A stretch of DNA of 64,000 bases from Microbacterium gorillae (GTDB lineage Bacteria > Actinomycetota > Actinomycetes > Actinomycetales > Microbacteriaceae), in NCBI RefSeq assembly GCF_000826185.2, contig NZ_LN648874.1, positions 310,001-374,000 on the forward strand. The letters are read 5' to 3'. Positions 42,545 to 50,517 of the stretch are shown piece by piece. The position numbers and the translations under genes were made by a program. How positions within the stretch are numbered: the first letter of the stretch is position 1; the number at the start of each line of letters is the position of its first letter. Below the pieces are notes generated by a model. It saw only the letters and a program-made list of their open reading frames with translations, ran no database searches and had not been told where the DNA came from.

Positions 42545-42784
42545 TCAGAGGATCTGACGGCCGAAGCCCTCAGCGCGGATGGTGTCGAGCTGGGCTCGGC
42601 GCAGCGCGTTCTCGTCGAGCCGCCGCTGGGGATGGGGACGACGAGCCCGGCTGATCAGCCAGAGCCCGAGTTGGAGCGAGAGTCGGTCCAGGGCCCCGAG
42701 GCGGTCATCGCGCTCGGTGTCGAGGATGGGCGGGCGAGCCACGCCGGAGTCGACGGGCCGCGTAAGCAGGGTGGTGGTGTTCAC
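42545..42784 (-). CDS. Small basic protein of unknown function in the peptide/GNAT operon, 79 aa
   Basis: The GTG at 42784 overlaps the stop of the preceding frame by GTGA (42781-42784). The protein begins VNTTTLLTRPVDSGVARPP, then has an amphipathic, possibly membrane-touching helix (RLSLQLGLWLISRARRP) and a basic, Gln/Leu-rich helix ending GFGRQIL. No family is recognised. Position between the peptide and the acetyltransferases suggests a role as carrier, partner or second substrate. Confidence 0.65.
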   Translation of the reverse strand: MNTTTLLTRPVDSGVARPPILDTERDDRLGALDRLSLQLGLWLISRARRPHPQRRLDENALRRAQLDTIRAEGFGRQIL

Positions 42785-42940
42785 GAGATGCTTTCGTGTG
42801 TGCGTCCGGAGGACGCGAAGTGATGATCGACGCCGATCAGGTCGGCGGACCGGAAAGGGGTGCAAACCCCGTGGATGCGCGAGAGCGCGGGCCCGAAGAG
42901 CGGGCGGACGGAGGAGAACTCGACTCCGCGGGCGGCGATG
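42781..42940 (-). pseudogene. Coding-like continuation of the 33-residue peptide in another frame, no start codon
   Basis: Immediately after the TAG of the peptide, the next frame reads SIAARGVEFSSVRPLFGPA, then SRIHGVCTPFRSADLIGVDH and so on for about 53 residues, ending in a TGA that overlaps the next gene by GTGA. About 85 percent of third codon positions are G or C. It has no ATG, GTG or TTG. The most economical reading is that the peptide gene was once (or is) 80-86 residues long and carries an indel near 42941; ATCGCGGCGCAC and ATCGCCGCCCGC lie side by side at the junction, which hints at a short duplication. Confidence 0.5.
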
Positions 42941-43042
42941 CTAGTGCGCCGCGATGACCCGGGAGCCGGCGGTGAAGCCGGTGACGGAGGACGCGACGCA
43001 GATCGCGGCTGGCATGCCGCTCGTCGTGATGGTGATCATCAT
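42941..43042 (-). CDS. Small peptide, candidate precursor or signal, 33 aa
   Basis: The frame starts MMITITTSGMPAAICVASS and ends SRVIAAH. It is rich in Thr, Ser, Ala and Val with one Cys (residue 15). It has a near-ideal ribosome site (AAGGAGG, 5 bases before the ATG) and a dedicated promoter (TTGACG-18 bp-TAGCGT). No family is recognised. It heads the operon with the 79-residue protein and three GNAT enzymes, so a modified peptide product is possible. It may be only the first part of a longer, frame-broken gene (see 42781-42940). Confidence 0.6.
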   Translation of the reverse strand: MMITITTSGMPAAICVASSVTGFTAGSRVIAAH

Positions 43043-43072
43043 GGTGTCCTCCTTCCGTGGGTACGGACGCCG

Positions 43073-43102
43073 ACGCTAGTACGCCCGGGCGTGTCCCGTC
43101 AA
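43073..43102 (-). promoter_or_regulatory. Strong sigma-70-type promoter of the peptide/GNAT operon
   Basis: On the minus strand TTGACG (43097-43102) and TAGCGT (43073-43078) are separated by 18 bp. Transcription would begin near 43066, leaving a short leader with AAGGAGG before the ATG at 43042. This is one of the best -35/-10 pairs in the window and is divergent from smc. Confidence 0.7.
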
Positions 43103-43197
43103 CCGCGCGGCGTGTCGCGGACCCCGCCGCGCCGCCCGGGTGGAACCGCGCCGTTCCGGTAACGTGAGCGCGTACGACAGCGGTCGGGAGGGCATGG

Positions 43198-46100
43198 ATG
43201 CACCTGAAGAGCCTCACGCTCAAGGGGTTCAAGTCGTTCGCGCAACCCACCTGGTTCGTCCTGGAACCGGGGGTCACCGCGATCGTCGGACCCAACGGTT
43301 CCGGGAAGTCCAACGTCGTCGACGCGCTCGCCTGGGTGATGGGCGAACAGGGGGCGAAGACCCTCCGCGGCGGCAAGATGGAGGACGTCATCTTCGCCGG
43401 CACCGCGACTCGTGGACCATTGGGTCGCGCCGAGGTGCAGCTGACCATCGACAACGCGGACGGTGCCCTGCCGATCGACTACGCCGAGGTCACGATCAGC
43501 CGAACCCTGTTCCGCAACGGCTCCAGCGAGTACGCGATCAACGGCGAGTCCGTCCGGCTGCTGGACGTGCAGGAGCTGCTGAGCGATTCCGGCCTCGGCC
43601 GCGAGATGCACGTCATCGTCGGGCAGGGACGCCTGGACACGGTGCTGCAGGCCACGCCGGAGGACCGCCGCGGGTTCATCGAGGAGGCCGCGGGCATCCT
43701 CAAGCATCGCCGCCGCAAGGAGAAGACGCTCCGCAAGCTCGAGGCCATGGAGACGAACCTCACGCGGCTGTCGGACCTGGCGGGGGAGATCCGGCGTCAG
43801 CTGAAGCCGCTCGGCAAGCAGGCCGAGATCGCCCGCGAGGCCGCGACGATCGCCGCCGTGGTGCGCGACGCCAAGGCCCGCTTGTTCGCCGACGATCTGG
43901 TCGGGCTCCGGACGGCGCTGGCCGACCACGCCCGCAACGAGCAGGAGCGGCACGCCGAACGGATCGTGCTGCAGGATCAGGCGCAGACCCTGCGCGGACG
44001 CATCGAGCACCTCGAGCGGCAGCAGAGCACCGCCGAGGTCGATGCAGCGCGCAGCGTGCTGTTCGGTCTGGAGCAGGTCCAGGAGCGGCTGCGCGGGCTG
44101 TACACGTTGGCGAACCAGCGGCTCGCGCTGCTCGGGGACACGGACGACCAGTCCGCCGCGATCACGGTCTCGCAGGCGGACATCGACGAGGCCCGCGCCG
44201 AGATCGACACCATCTCCTCCGGCATCGGCGATGCGCGCGTCGCCTCCGCTGAGGCTGCCAAGAACGTCCAGCGCGCCCGCGCCGAGCTGGACGCGTTGGA
44301 CACGGAGATCGCCGAGCAGAGCGCCCTGGTCAGTGAACACGACATGCGCCTCACCAAGCTCCGCGGTCAGGCGGACGCCGCCGCGTCCACTCTCGCCGCC
44401 GTCCGGGGCGGGGTGCTGCGCCAGCAGAACGCGCTGGATGCGGCGAACGCGCGCCGGGTGGAGGCCGCCGAGGCCTCCGACGCAATCGAGGACGAGGAAG
44501 CGCCGGACGGGACGACCGCCTCGCACACGGCCGCGTACGAGGCGGCTCAGCGCGCGGTGACCACCGCCGAGGGCGAAGTCGAGGGCATCCGCGAACGACT
44601 GCACGCCGCCGAACGCGAGGCCGAGGCGCTGACCGCCAAGGCATCCGCGCTCGGCTCGGCTCTGGCCGTTCGCAACGCGGCCGGCGCACTGTCCGGGGCG
44701 GACGGCGTCCAGGGCCTCGTCGGTGACGCGATCACCGTCACCCCCGGGTACGAGGCCGCGATCGCCGCGGTCCTGGGCCCGCTCGCCGAAGGCCTGCTCG
44801 TGCGGACGCGCGGGGATGCCCGACGCCTCGCCGACCGAGTGCGTGAGGGCGATCTCGGGGTGGTGGACCTCGTGGTCGCGGAGAGCTCGGCGGCGTCCGC
44901 GGACCTGGACGTCCCGGCCGGAATCGTGCGCGCGCCCGCGGTGGTTCGCGGCGCGGACGGCGTCCTCGGCGTCCTCTCGCACGTCGTCATCGCCGATGAC
45001 CTGGACGCTGCCGAATCGGCGGCGCCGGCCCTGCGAGCGGCCGCGGGCGCGGTACCCGTCGCGGTCGTCACGAAAGCCGGCGAGGTCTGGACCGAACACA
45101 CGTTGCGCGCGGGCTCGGGGGAGACCTCTCGCCTGGAGCTGACGGCGGAGCGCGACGCGGCGGTCGACCGGCTGGGCGAGGTTCGCGTCATCGTGGACAG
45201 CCTCACCGAGGCTCGGGAGGACGCGCGTGACGCGCTCGAAGTGGCGCGGCGCACGGCCAAGGAGGCGCTGCAGACGCTCCGGGAATTCGACGCCGCCGTC
45301 GCCGCCCGTGCGGAGCACGTGAACCGCATCGCCGTGCGGCTGGAGTCGGCCGTCGCCGAATGCGAGCGTCTGGAGGCCGGGCTCGCCCAGACGCACGCGT
45401 CGGTCGCCGATGCCGAGGCCGCGGCGACCGCCGCGACGAACGAGCTGAACACGGCGCTGGAGGCACCTCGGCCGATCCTGGACGCCTCCGCCCGTGAGGG
45501 ACTGCTCGGCGCCCTCGACGAGACGCGCGAGGAAGAGGTGCGCACGCGGCTCGAGGTCGAGACGCTGCGCGAGCGCGTCCGCTCCGCCGAGACGCGGGTG
45601 GCCGGACTGGAACGTCAACGGGAGAAGGAGCGCGAAGCCGCGGCCGCCGCCGCCCGACGCGCGGTGATCCGCCGAGCGCAGCGTGAGGCGGCGGAGGGCG
45701 TCGTCGCGGAGATCCCCGATGTCCTGGACTCGGTGGATCGCTCGGTGTCCGAAGCGCGCATGGCCCTCGGTGAGGCGGAGACCGCGCGCGCGGCGCAGTC
45801 CCAGGAGCTGATCGAACTTCGCGCCCAGGAGAAGGTCGTCCGCGACCGCCTCGCGACGCTGACGGAGAGCGTCCACGGCCTCGAACTGCAGATGCACGAG
45901 AAGCGCCTGCACGTGTCCAGCCTGCTTGAGCGCGTGCTGTCCGAACTCGGTCTGGACGAGGACGTCCTGGTCGCCGAGTACGGGCCTGACCAGCCGATTC
46001 CGGTGCCGGTCGGGGACGGGGAGGAGCCGGCGGAGGAGCAGTTCGATCGCCGTGCGCAGCAGAAGCGTCTCGCTGACGCCGAGCGGAAACTCGGCCAGTT

Positions 46101-46713
46101 GGGGCGGGTGAACCCGCTCGCTCTGGAGGAGTTCGCCGCACTCGAGCAGCGGCACAAGTTCCTCACCGAGCAGCTGAACGATCTCACCGAGACGCGCCGG
46201 GATCTGATGACGATCATCGCGGACCTGGACGAGCGGATGCAGGTGATCTTCGCCGCCGCGTTCGAGGACACCCGGGTCGCCTTCAACGAGGTGTTCCCGA
46301 TTCTGTTCCCGGGCGGGACCGGCGCGATCACGCTGACGAACCCGGATGACATGCTCACCACCGGCATCGAGGTGTCCGTCCGCCCGGTGGGCAAGAAGAT
46401 CGAGCGTCTCTCGCTGCTCTCCGGTGGTGAGCGGTCGCTGGCCGCCGTCGCCCTGCTGACGGCTATCTTCAAGGCGCGCCCGAGCCCGTTCTACATCCTG
46501 GACGAGGTGGAGGCGGCCCTCGATGACGCCAACCTCGGTCGGCTCCTGGGCGTGTTCGAGACGCTGCGCGAGGCCAGCCAGCTGATCGTCATCACGCACC
46601 AGAAGCGCACGATGGAGATCGCTGACGCGCTCTACGGTGTGTCGATGCGACAGGACGGGGTGTCCGCGGTCGTCGGACAGCGCGTGGGCGACCGGGCCGC
46701 CGCGCGTCAGTAG
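43198..46713 (+). CDS. smc: Chromosome segregation protein SMC
   Basis: SMC forms the ring ATPase that organises the chromosome with ScpA/ScpB. Walker A is GPNGSGKSN (residues 31-39), followed by long coiled coils, a Gly-containing hinge (about 490-640, GADGVQGLVGDAITVTPGYE), the signature LSGGERSLAAVALL and Walker B FYILDEVEAALDD near the C-terminus. Length (1171 aa) is normal. The ATG at 43198 follows GGGAGGGC. Its TAG stop is the first three bases of the ftsY -10 hexamer (46711-46716). Confidence 0.97.
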   Translation: MHLKSLTLKGFKSFAQPTWFVLEPGVTAIVGPNGSGKSNVVDALAWVMGEQGAKTLRGGKMEDVIFAGTATRGPLGRAEVQLTIDNADGALPIDYAEVTISRTLFRNGSSEYAINGESVRLLDVQELLSDSGLGREMHVIVGQGRLDTVLQATPEDRRGFIEEAAGILKHRRRKEKTLRKLEAMETNLTRLSDLAGEIRRQLKPLGKQAEIAREAATIAAVVRDAKARLFADDLVGLRTALADHARNEQERHAERIVLQDQAQTLRGRIEHLERQQSTAEVDAARSVLFGLEQVQERLRGLYTLANQRLALLGDTDDQSAAITVSQADIDEARAEIDTISSGIGDARVASAEAAKNVQRARAELDALDTEIAEQSALVSEHDMRLTKLRGQADAAASTLAAVRGGVLRQQNALDAANARRVEAAEASDAIEDEEAPDGTTASHTAAYEAAQRAVTTAEGEVEGIRERLHAAEREAEALTAKASALGSALAVRNAAGALSGADGVQGLVGDAITVTPGYEAAIAAVLGPLAEGLLVRTRGDARRLADRVREGDLGVVDLVVAESSAASADLDVPAGIVRAPAVVRGADGVLGVLSHVVIADDLDAAESAAPALRAAAGAVPVAVVTKAGEVWTEHTLRAGSGETSRLELTAERDAAVDRLGEVRVIVDSLTEAREDARDALEVARRTAKEALQTLREFDAAVAARAEHVNRIAVRLESAVAECERLEAGLAQTHASVADAEAAATAATNELNTALEAPRPILDASAREGLLGALDETREEEVRTRLEVETLRERVRSAETRVAGLERQREKEREAAAAAARRAVIRRAQREAAEGVVAEIPDVLDSVDRSVSEARMALGEAETARAAQSQELIELRAQEKVVRDRLATLTESVHGLELQMHEKRLHVSSLLERVLSELGLDEDVLVAEYGPDQPIPVPVGDGEEPAEEQFDRRAQQKRLADAERKLGQLGRVNPLALEEFAALEQRHKFLTEQLNDLTETRRDLMTIIADLDERMQVIFAAAFEDTRVAFNEVFPILFPGGTGAITLTNPDDMLTTGIEVSVRPVGKKIERLSLLSGGERSLAAVALLTAIFKARPSPFYILDEVEAALDDANLGRLLGVFETLREASQLIVITHQKRTMEIADALYGVSMRQDGVSAVVGQRVGDRAAARQ

Positions 46714-46722
46714 GCTGGTCTC

Positions 46723-47592
46723 ATGGCTGAGAAGTGGTCCCTCGGGCGCGCGCTGCGCAATGTCTTCGTCAAGCCCACGATCGATGAGACGACGTGGGAC
46801 GACCTGGAGACCGCGCTGCTGACCGCGGATTTCGGTCCGGACATCACCGAGCGCATCGTCGACGAACTGCACGAGAAGGTGGACCGTTACCGCACGACCG
46901 ACCCGCGCGACCTGCAGCGCATGCTCGAGGAGACGATCGAGGAGCACTTCGCCAAGTTCGACACGACGCTCAAGCTCACCGAGCGTCCCGCGGTCGTGCT
47001 GGTGGTCGGTGTGAACGGCGTCGGCAAGACGACCACGATCGGCAAGTTCGCCAACTTCCTGCGCCGTTACGGCCGCTCCATCGTCGTCGGTGCGGCGGAC
47101 ACGTTCCGCGCCGCCGCCGTCGAGCAGCTCGCGACCTGGGCGCAGCGTGGCGGAGCGGCGATCGTCCGGCCCCAGCAGGAGGGCCAGGACCCGGCGTCGG
47201 TGGCCTTCCAGACGATCCAGTACGCGCAGCAGACCGGCACCGAGATCGTCCTGATCGACACCGCCGGACGTCTGCAGACCAAGGGCGGTCTGATGGACGA
47301 GTTGGGCAAGATCAAGCGCGTCGTCGAGAAGCTCGCGCCGATCAGCGAGGTGCTGCTGGTCCTGGACGCCACGACCGGACAGAACGGCGTCATTCAGGCC
47401 GAGGCGTTCCTCGAGCACGCCGGGGTGACCGGGCTGGTGCTGACCAAGCTGGACGGCTCCGCCAAGGGCGGATTCGTGCTCGCCGTCCAGGAGCGCACGG
47501 GCATTCCGGTGAAGCTGCTCGGGCAGGGTGAGGGGATCGGCGACCTCACGGGGTTCACGCCCTCAGTGTTCGCCAAGCAACTGGTGTCCTGA
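46723..47592 (+). CDS. ftsY: Signal recognition particle receptor FtsY
   Basis: FtsY docks ribosome-SRP complexes at the membrane. It has a short N domain (1-80) and a G domain with GVNGVGKTTT (96-104), DTFRAAAVEQL, DTAGRL and TKLDGSAKGG. It lacks the long acidic A domain of E. coli FtsY, as usual for Gram-positives; length is 289 aa. TAGGCT (46711-46716) ends 6 bases before the ATG, so it has its own leaderless promoter inside the smc end. Confidence 0.96.
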   Translation: MAEKWSLGRALRNVFVKPTIDETTWDDLETALLTADFGPDITERIVDELHEKVDRYRTTDPRDLQRMLEETIEEHFAKFDTTLKLTERPAVVLVVGVNGVGKTTTIGKFANFLRRYGRSIVVGAADTFRAAAVEQLATWAQRGGAAIVRPQQEGQDPASVAFQTIQYAQQTGTEIVLIDTAGRLQTKGGLMDELGKIKRVVEKLAPISEVLLVLDATTGQNGVIQAEAFLEHAGVTGLVLTKLDGSAKGGFVLAVQERTGIPVKLLGQGEGIGDLTGFTPSVFAKQLVS

Positions 47593-47632
47593 GGCGCTTG
47601 CCTCGGACCGCTCGGCCGGGTTGGATGGCGCT

Positions 47633-48133
47633 ATGGCGATCGAACACGACTTCTTCGGGATCCTGGCATCCGGACCGGATGGCTCGATCTTCTGGTCGGA
47701 GACCGTCGAATTCGGGGATCAGGCGGTTTCCGTCGACCTCACCGCGCCGGATGAGACGGATGTCTCGCCGGACGCCCTGAACATCGCTGCGGCGATGATC
47801 ACGCAGCTGGAGGCGGTTGATCTCAACTGCCGCGAGGCGATGGTCGCCCAGCTCAGCGATCGCACCAGCGAGGTCACCGAGTACGTCCTGCAGCAGCAGG
47901 AGCAGCTCGGCGACGACATCGAGGAGTTCCTGACGATCGTCTCCGGCGACATGGCGATCGACATCATCCGGGCCATGCGCCTGATGAGCGTCACGATCCT
48001 CGCCGATGAGCACGGTGGTGCCGAGCCGTTCCTGGTCCTGGAGTACGCCCTGGACCCGGACGCCGCCGACGACGTGCTGCTGGTGAACCTGTCCTCGGAC
48101 GGGACGGTCCTGTCGGTCACCTCGGCCGAGTGA
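47633..48133 (+). CDS. DUF2004-like conserved protein, 166 aa
   Basis: MAIEHDFFGILASGPDGSIFWS opens a beta-rich N-terminal part, followed by helical LEAVDLNCREAMVAQLSD and EFLTIVSGDMAID; this resembles DUF2004 proteins of unknown function. It is acidic, with no signal peptide or membrane helix. The ATG at 47633 is preceded by TTGGAT ending 6 bases upstream, a weak leaderless-type -10. Its stop directly abuts the convergent lipA stop (48133/48134), leaving no intergenic space. Confidence 0.7.
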   Translation: MAIEHDFFGILASGPDGSIFWSETVEFGDQAVSVDLTAPDETDVSPDALNIAAAMITQLEAVDLNCREAMVAQLSDRTSEVTEYVLQQQEQLGDDIEEFLTIVSGDMAIDIIRAMRLMSVTILADEHGGAEPFLVLEYALDPDAADDVLLVNLSSDGTVLSVTSAE

Positions 48134-49120
48134 TCACACGGCCTGCGCGAACTCGTCCTTGTCCGCCAGGTGGCGCAGGTGCTCGGGGATCTCGCGGCCC
48201 TTGGCGATCATGGACCGCGCCCACAGGCGTCCGGCGCGGTAGGACGAGCGCACCAGCGGCCCCGCGAGCACGCCGAGGAAGCCGATTTCCTCCGCCTCCT
48301 CGCGCAGCGCGACGAACTCCTCCGGCTTGACCCAGCGGTCGATCGGGTGATGCCGCGGCGACGGACGCAGGTACTGCGTGATCGTCAGGATGTCGCACCC
48401 GGCGTCGTGCAGGTCGTGCATCGCCTGGATGATCTCCTCGGTCGTCTCACCCATACCGAGGATGAGATTCGACTTGGTGATCAGTCCCGCCTCGTGTCCC
48501 TGGCTGATCACCGACAGCGAGCGGTCGTACGTGAACGCAGGACGGATGCGCTTGAAGATCCTGGGCACCGTCTCGACGTTGTGCGCGAACACCTCGGGGC
48601 GCGCGTCGAAGATCTGCCCGAGGAAGGCCGGGTCAGCGTTGTGCTCGTTCGCGAGCAGCTCGACGCCGGTGTTGGGGTTCAGCTCATGGATCTTGCGCAC
48701 CGTTTCGGCGTTGAGCCACGCCCCGGTGTCCGGGAGGTCATCGCGGGCGACCGAGGTCACCGTGGCGTAGCGCAGCTCCATCCGCTGCACGCTCTCCGCG
48801 ACCCGGCGCGGCTCGTCGGTGTCGTAATCGGCCGGCTTGCCGGTGTCGATCTGGCAGAAGTCGCACCGTCGCGTGCACTGCGAGCCGCCGATGAGGAACG
48901 TGGCCTCGCGATCCTCCCAGCACTCGTAGATGTTGGGGCAGCCCGCCTCCTGGCAGACCGTGTGCAGGTCCTCGTCCTTCACGAGCGCCCGCAGAGACAG
49001 GTACTCGGGTCCAGTCTTGGCCTTCGTTCGGATCCATTCCGGCTTGCGCTCGATGGGCGTCTCGGAGTTGCGAACCTCGAGACGCAGGAGCTTGCGTCCG
49101 TTCGGGGCGGTCGTGGTCAT
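48134..49120 (-). CDS. lipA: Lipoyl synthase (radical SAM)
   Basis: LipA inserts two sulfur atoms into octanoyl-protein to form lipoate. The auxiliary cluster Cys are 56, 61 and 67 ([12 protein letters not shown]) and the radical SAM CxxxCxxC is 82, 86 and 89 (CTRRCDFC). The C-terminal RSSYRAG motif supplies the serine ligand. Length is 328 aa. ATG 49120 overlaps the lipB stop (ATGA). It acts after lipB, so the pair forms the endogenous lipoate pathway. Confidence 0.97.
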   Translation of the reverse strand: MTTTAPNGRKLLRLEVRNSETPIERKPEWIRTKAKTGPEYLSLRALVKDEDLHTVCQEAGCPNIYECWEDREATFLIGGSQCTRRCDFCQIDTGKPADYDTDEPRRVAESVQRMELRYATVTSVARDDLPDTGAWLNAETVRKIHELNPNTGVELLANEHNADPAFLGQIFDARPEVFAHNVETVPRIFKRIRPAFTYDRSLSVISQGHEAGLITKSNLILGMGETTEEIIQAMHDLHDAGCDILTITQYLRPSPRHHPIDRWVKPEEFVALREEAEEIGFLGVLAGPLVRSSYRAGRLWARSMIAKGREIPEHLRHLADKDEFAQAV

Positions 49121-49764
49121 GCCGGAACCTCCACGGCGTCGATGGCTGCCTCGCAGTCGAACGCGGCGAGGATCGGACCGATCAGGTCGCGCACGTGCAC
49201 CGGGCGCCCGGCGATCCGGCTGACGGTCGTCACACCCGCGTCGGTGATGCCGCACGGGACGATGCCGCCGAAGCCGGACAGATCGCAGTCCGCGTTCACC
49301 GCGAAGCCGTGCATCGTGACGCCGCGCTCAACGCGGACGCCGATGGCGGCCACCTTGTCCTGGCCCGTGGGAGTGTCCACCCATACCCCGCTGCGCCCCG
49401 CGACCTGGATTCCCGGCACCCCGTGCACGCGGAGAGCGGCGATGAGTCGACGCTCCATATCCCGGACGTGCTCGATCACGTCGACGGGGTCGTGCAGGCG
49501 CTTGATCGGGTAGCCGACCAGCTGCCCGGGCCCGTGCCAGGTGATCTTGCCGCCGCGGTCGACGTCGATCACCGGGGTGCCGTCCTGCGGACGCTCGTGC
49601 GGCTCGGTGCGCTTGCCGGCGGTGTAGGTGGCCTCGTGCTCGAGCAGGATGAGGGTGTCCGTGCGGCGTCCGGCGACGACGTCGGCATGCACATCGCGCT
49701 GCAACCGCCAGCCGTCGAGATAGGGGACAGGGGTCGGGCTGAACCCGGCGAAGATGACGTCCAT
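49117..49764 (-). CDS. lipB: Octanoyl-ACP:protein N-octanoyltransferase
   Basis: LipB moves octanoate from acyl carrier protein to lipoyl domains. Motifs are [31 protein letters not shown], the catalytic Lys in [18 protein letters not shown] and the catalytic Cys in [14 protein letters not shown]. Length is 215 aa. The ATG at 49764 has GAAGGA about 6 bases upstream; an upstream in-frame start (49809) adds a non-family stretch. lipA follows with an ATGA overlap. Confidence 0.95.
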   Translation of the reverse strand: MDVIFAGFSPTPVPYLDGWRLQRDVHADVVAGRRTDTLILLEHEATYTAGKRTEPHERPQDGTPVIDVDRGGKITWHGPGQLVGYPIKRLHDPVDVIEHVRDMERRLIAALRVHGVPGIQVAGRSGVWVDTPTGQDKVAAIGVRVERGVTMHGFAVNADCDLSGFGGIVPCGITDAGVTTVSRIAGRPVHVRDLIGPILAAFDCEAAIDAVEVPA

Positions 49765-49900
49765 GAGGTCCTTCGGGCAGTTATTAGACGCGATCCAACA
49801 ACTATACACAGCGCCGCCGGCCCGGCTCCAGTCCGTGTCGCCACGTCCGGACGGTCGGCCATCCGCGGGCCGGGCGTCCGGACGCGGCTAGGATTCCCTC

Positions 49901-50479
49901 ATGGCCCGCGAGAATCGTCAGGGACGCCCTCGGGCGTCGTCACGCGAGACGCTCGCCGAGGCCGCCTGCGAACTGTTCTTCGAGCAGGGGTACGAGGCCA
50001 CCAGCGTGTCCGACATCACGGCGCGCGCCGGTGTCAGCCGGTCGAGCTTCTTCAACTACTTCGCCTCCAAGCACGACGTGCTGTGGTTCGGTGTGGACGA
50101 GCGCATCGACGCGCTCGTGGACGAGCTCGCCGGTGCGGACGGCTCCGACGTGGCGGACGTGCTCGCGCGGTTCGCCGACGGGCTCGCGCCGGACTCGCTC
50201 GCTCTCGCGCTGGCCAATGCGGAACCGATGGGTGCCGCCGTGGACCTGGACCGGGAGTCCTCACGTCGCGCCCGACGCATCGCGACGGCGGTCGCCGCGC
50301 GCCTGCGCTCCGAGGGGGTGGCCTCGCTGCGCGCCGATGTGCTGGGCAGCGCTTTCGGCGGCGGACTGATCGCATCGATCTGGCGTTGGGCGCAGGACGG
50401 CCCGGGCACCACGGCACTGGCCGATCGGCTCGCCGAAGCACTGTCCTACGTGGCGGCGATGCCGGGGGCTCCGCGCTGA
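49901..50479 (+). CDS. TetR-family transcriptional regulator, 192 aa
   Basis: The N-terminal helix-turn-helix is SRETLAEAACELFFEQGYEA followed by TSVSDITARAGVSRSSFFNY and FASKHDVLW, classic TetR. The C-terminal ligand domain is Ala/Arg-rich and not assignable to a ligand. TAGGAT (49889-49894) ends 6 bases before the ATG, a leaderless start. It is divergent from lipB with about 136 bases between starts. I see no clear palindromic operator there. Targets are unknown. Confidence 0.88.
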   Translation: MARENRQGRPRASSRETLAEAACELFFEQGYEATSVSDITARAGVSRSSFFNYFASKHDVLWFGVDERIDALVDELAGADGSDVADVLARFADGLAPDSLALALANAEPMGAAVDLDRESSRRARRIATAVAARLRSEGVASLRADVLGSAFGGGLIASIWRWAQDGPGTTALADRLAEALSYVAAMPGAPR

Positions 50480-50517
50480 GTCGGCACGAGCCCGCGGCCG
50501 GGTAAACTCGTTCCATC

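Noticed and set aside
42935..42950. Programmed +1 frameshift joining the peptide and its continuation
   Set aside because: The codon before the TAG (CAC) cannot re-pair well after slipping and no stimulatory element is obvious; an indel is simpler. Kept only as an open alternative.
42837..43454. Minus-strand frame of 205 codons crossing the smc start
   Set aside because: It is antisense to the smc Walker A region and in a different frame from the small peptide, whose ribosome site and promoter are better supported.
43099..47418. Minus-strand open frame of about 1440 codons opposite smc and ftsY
   Set aside because: It is the mirror of strongly coding smc and ftsY in a high-GC genome; it has no family features and its codon bias fits an antisense shadow.
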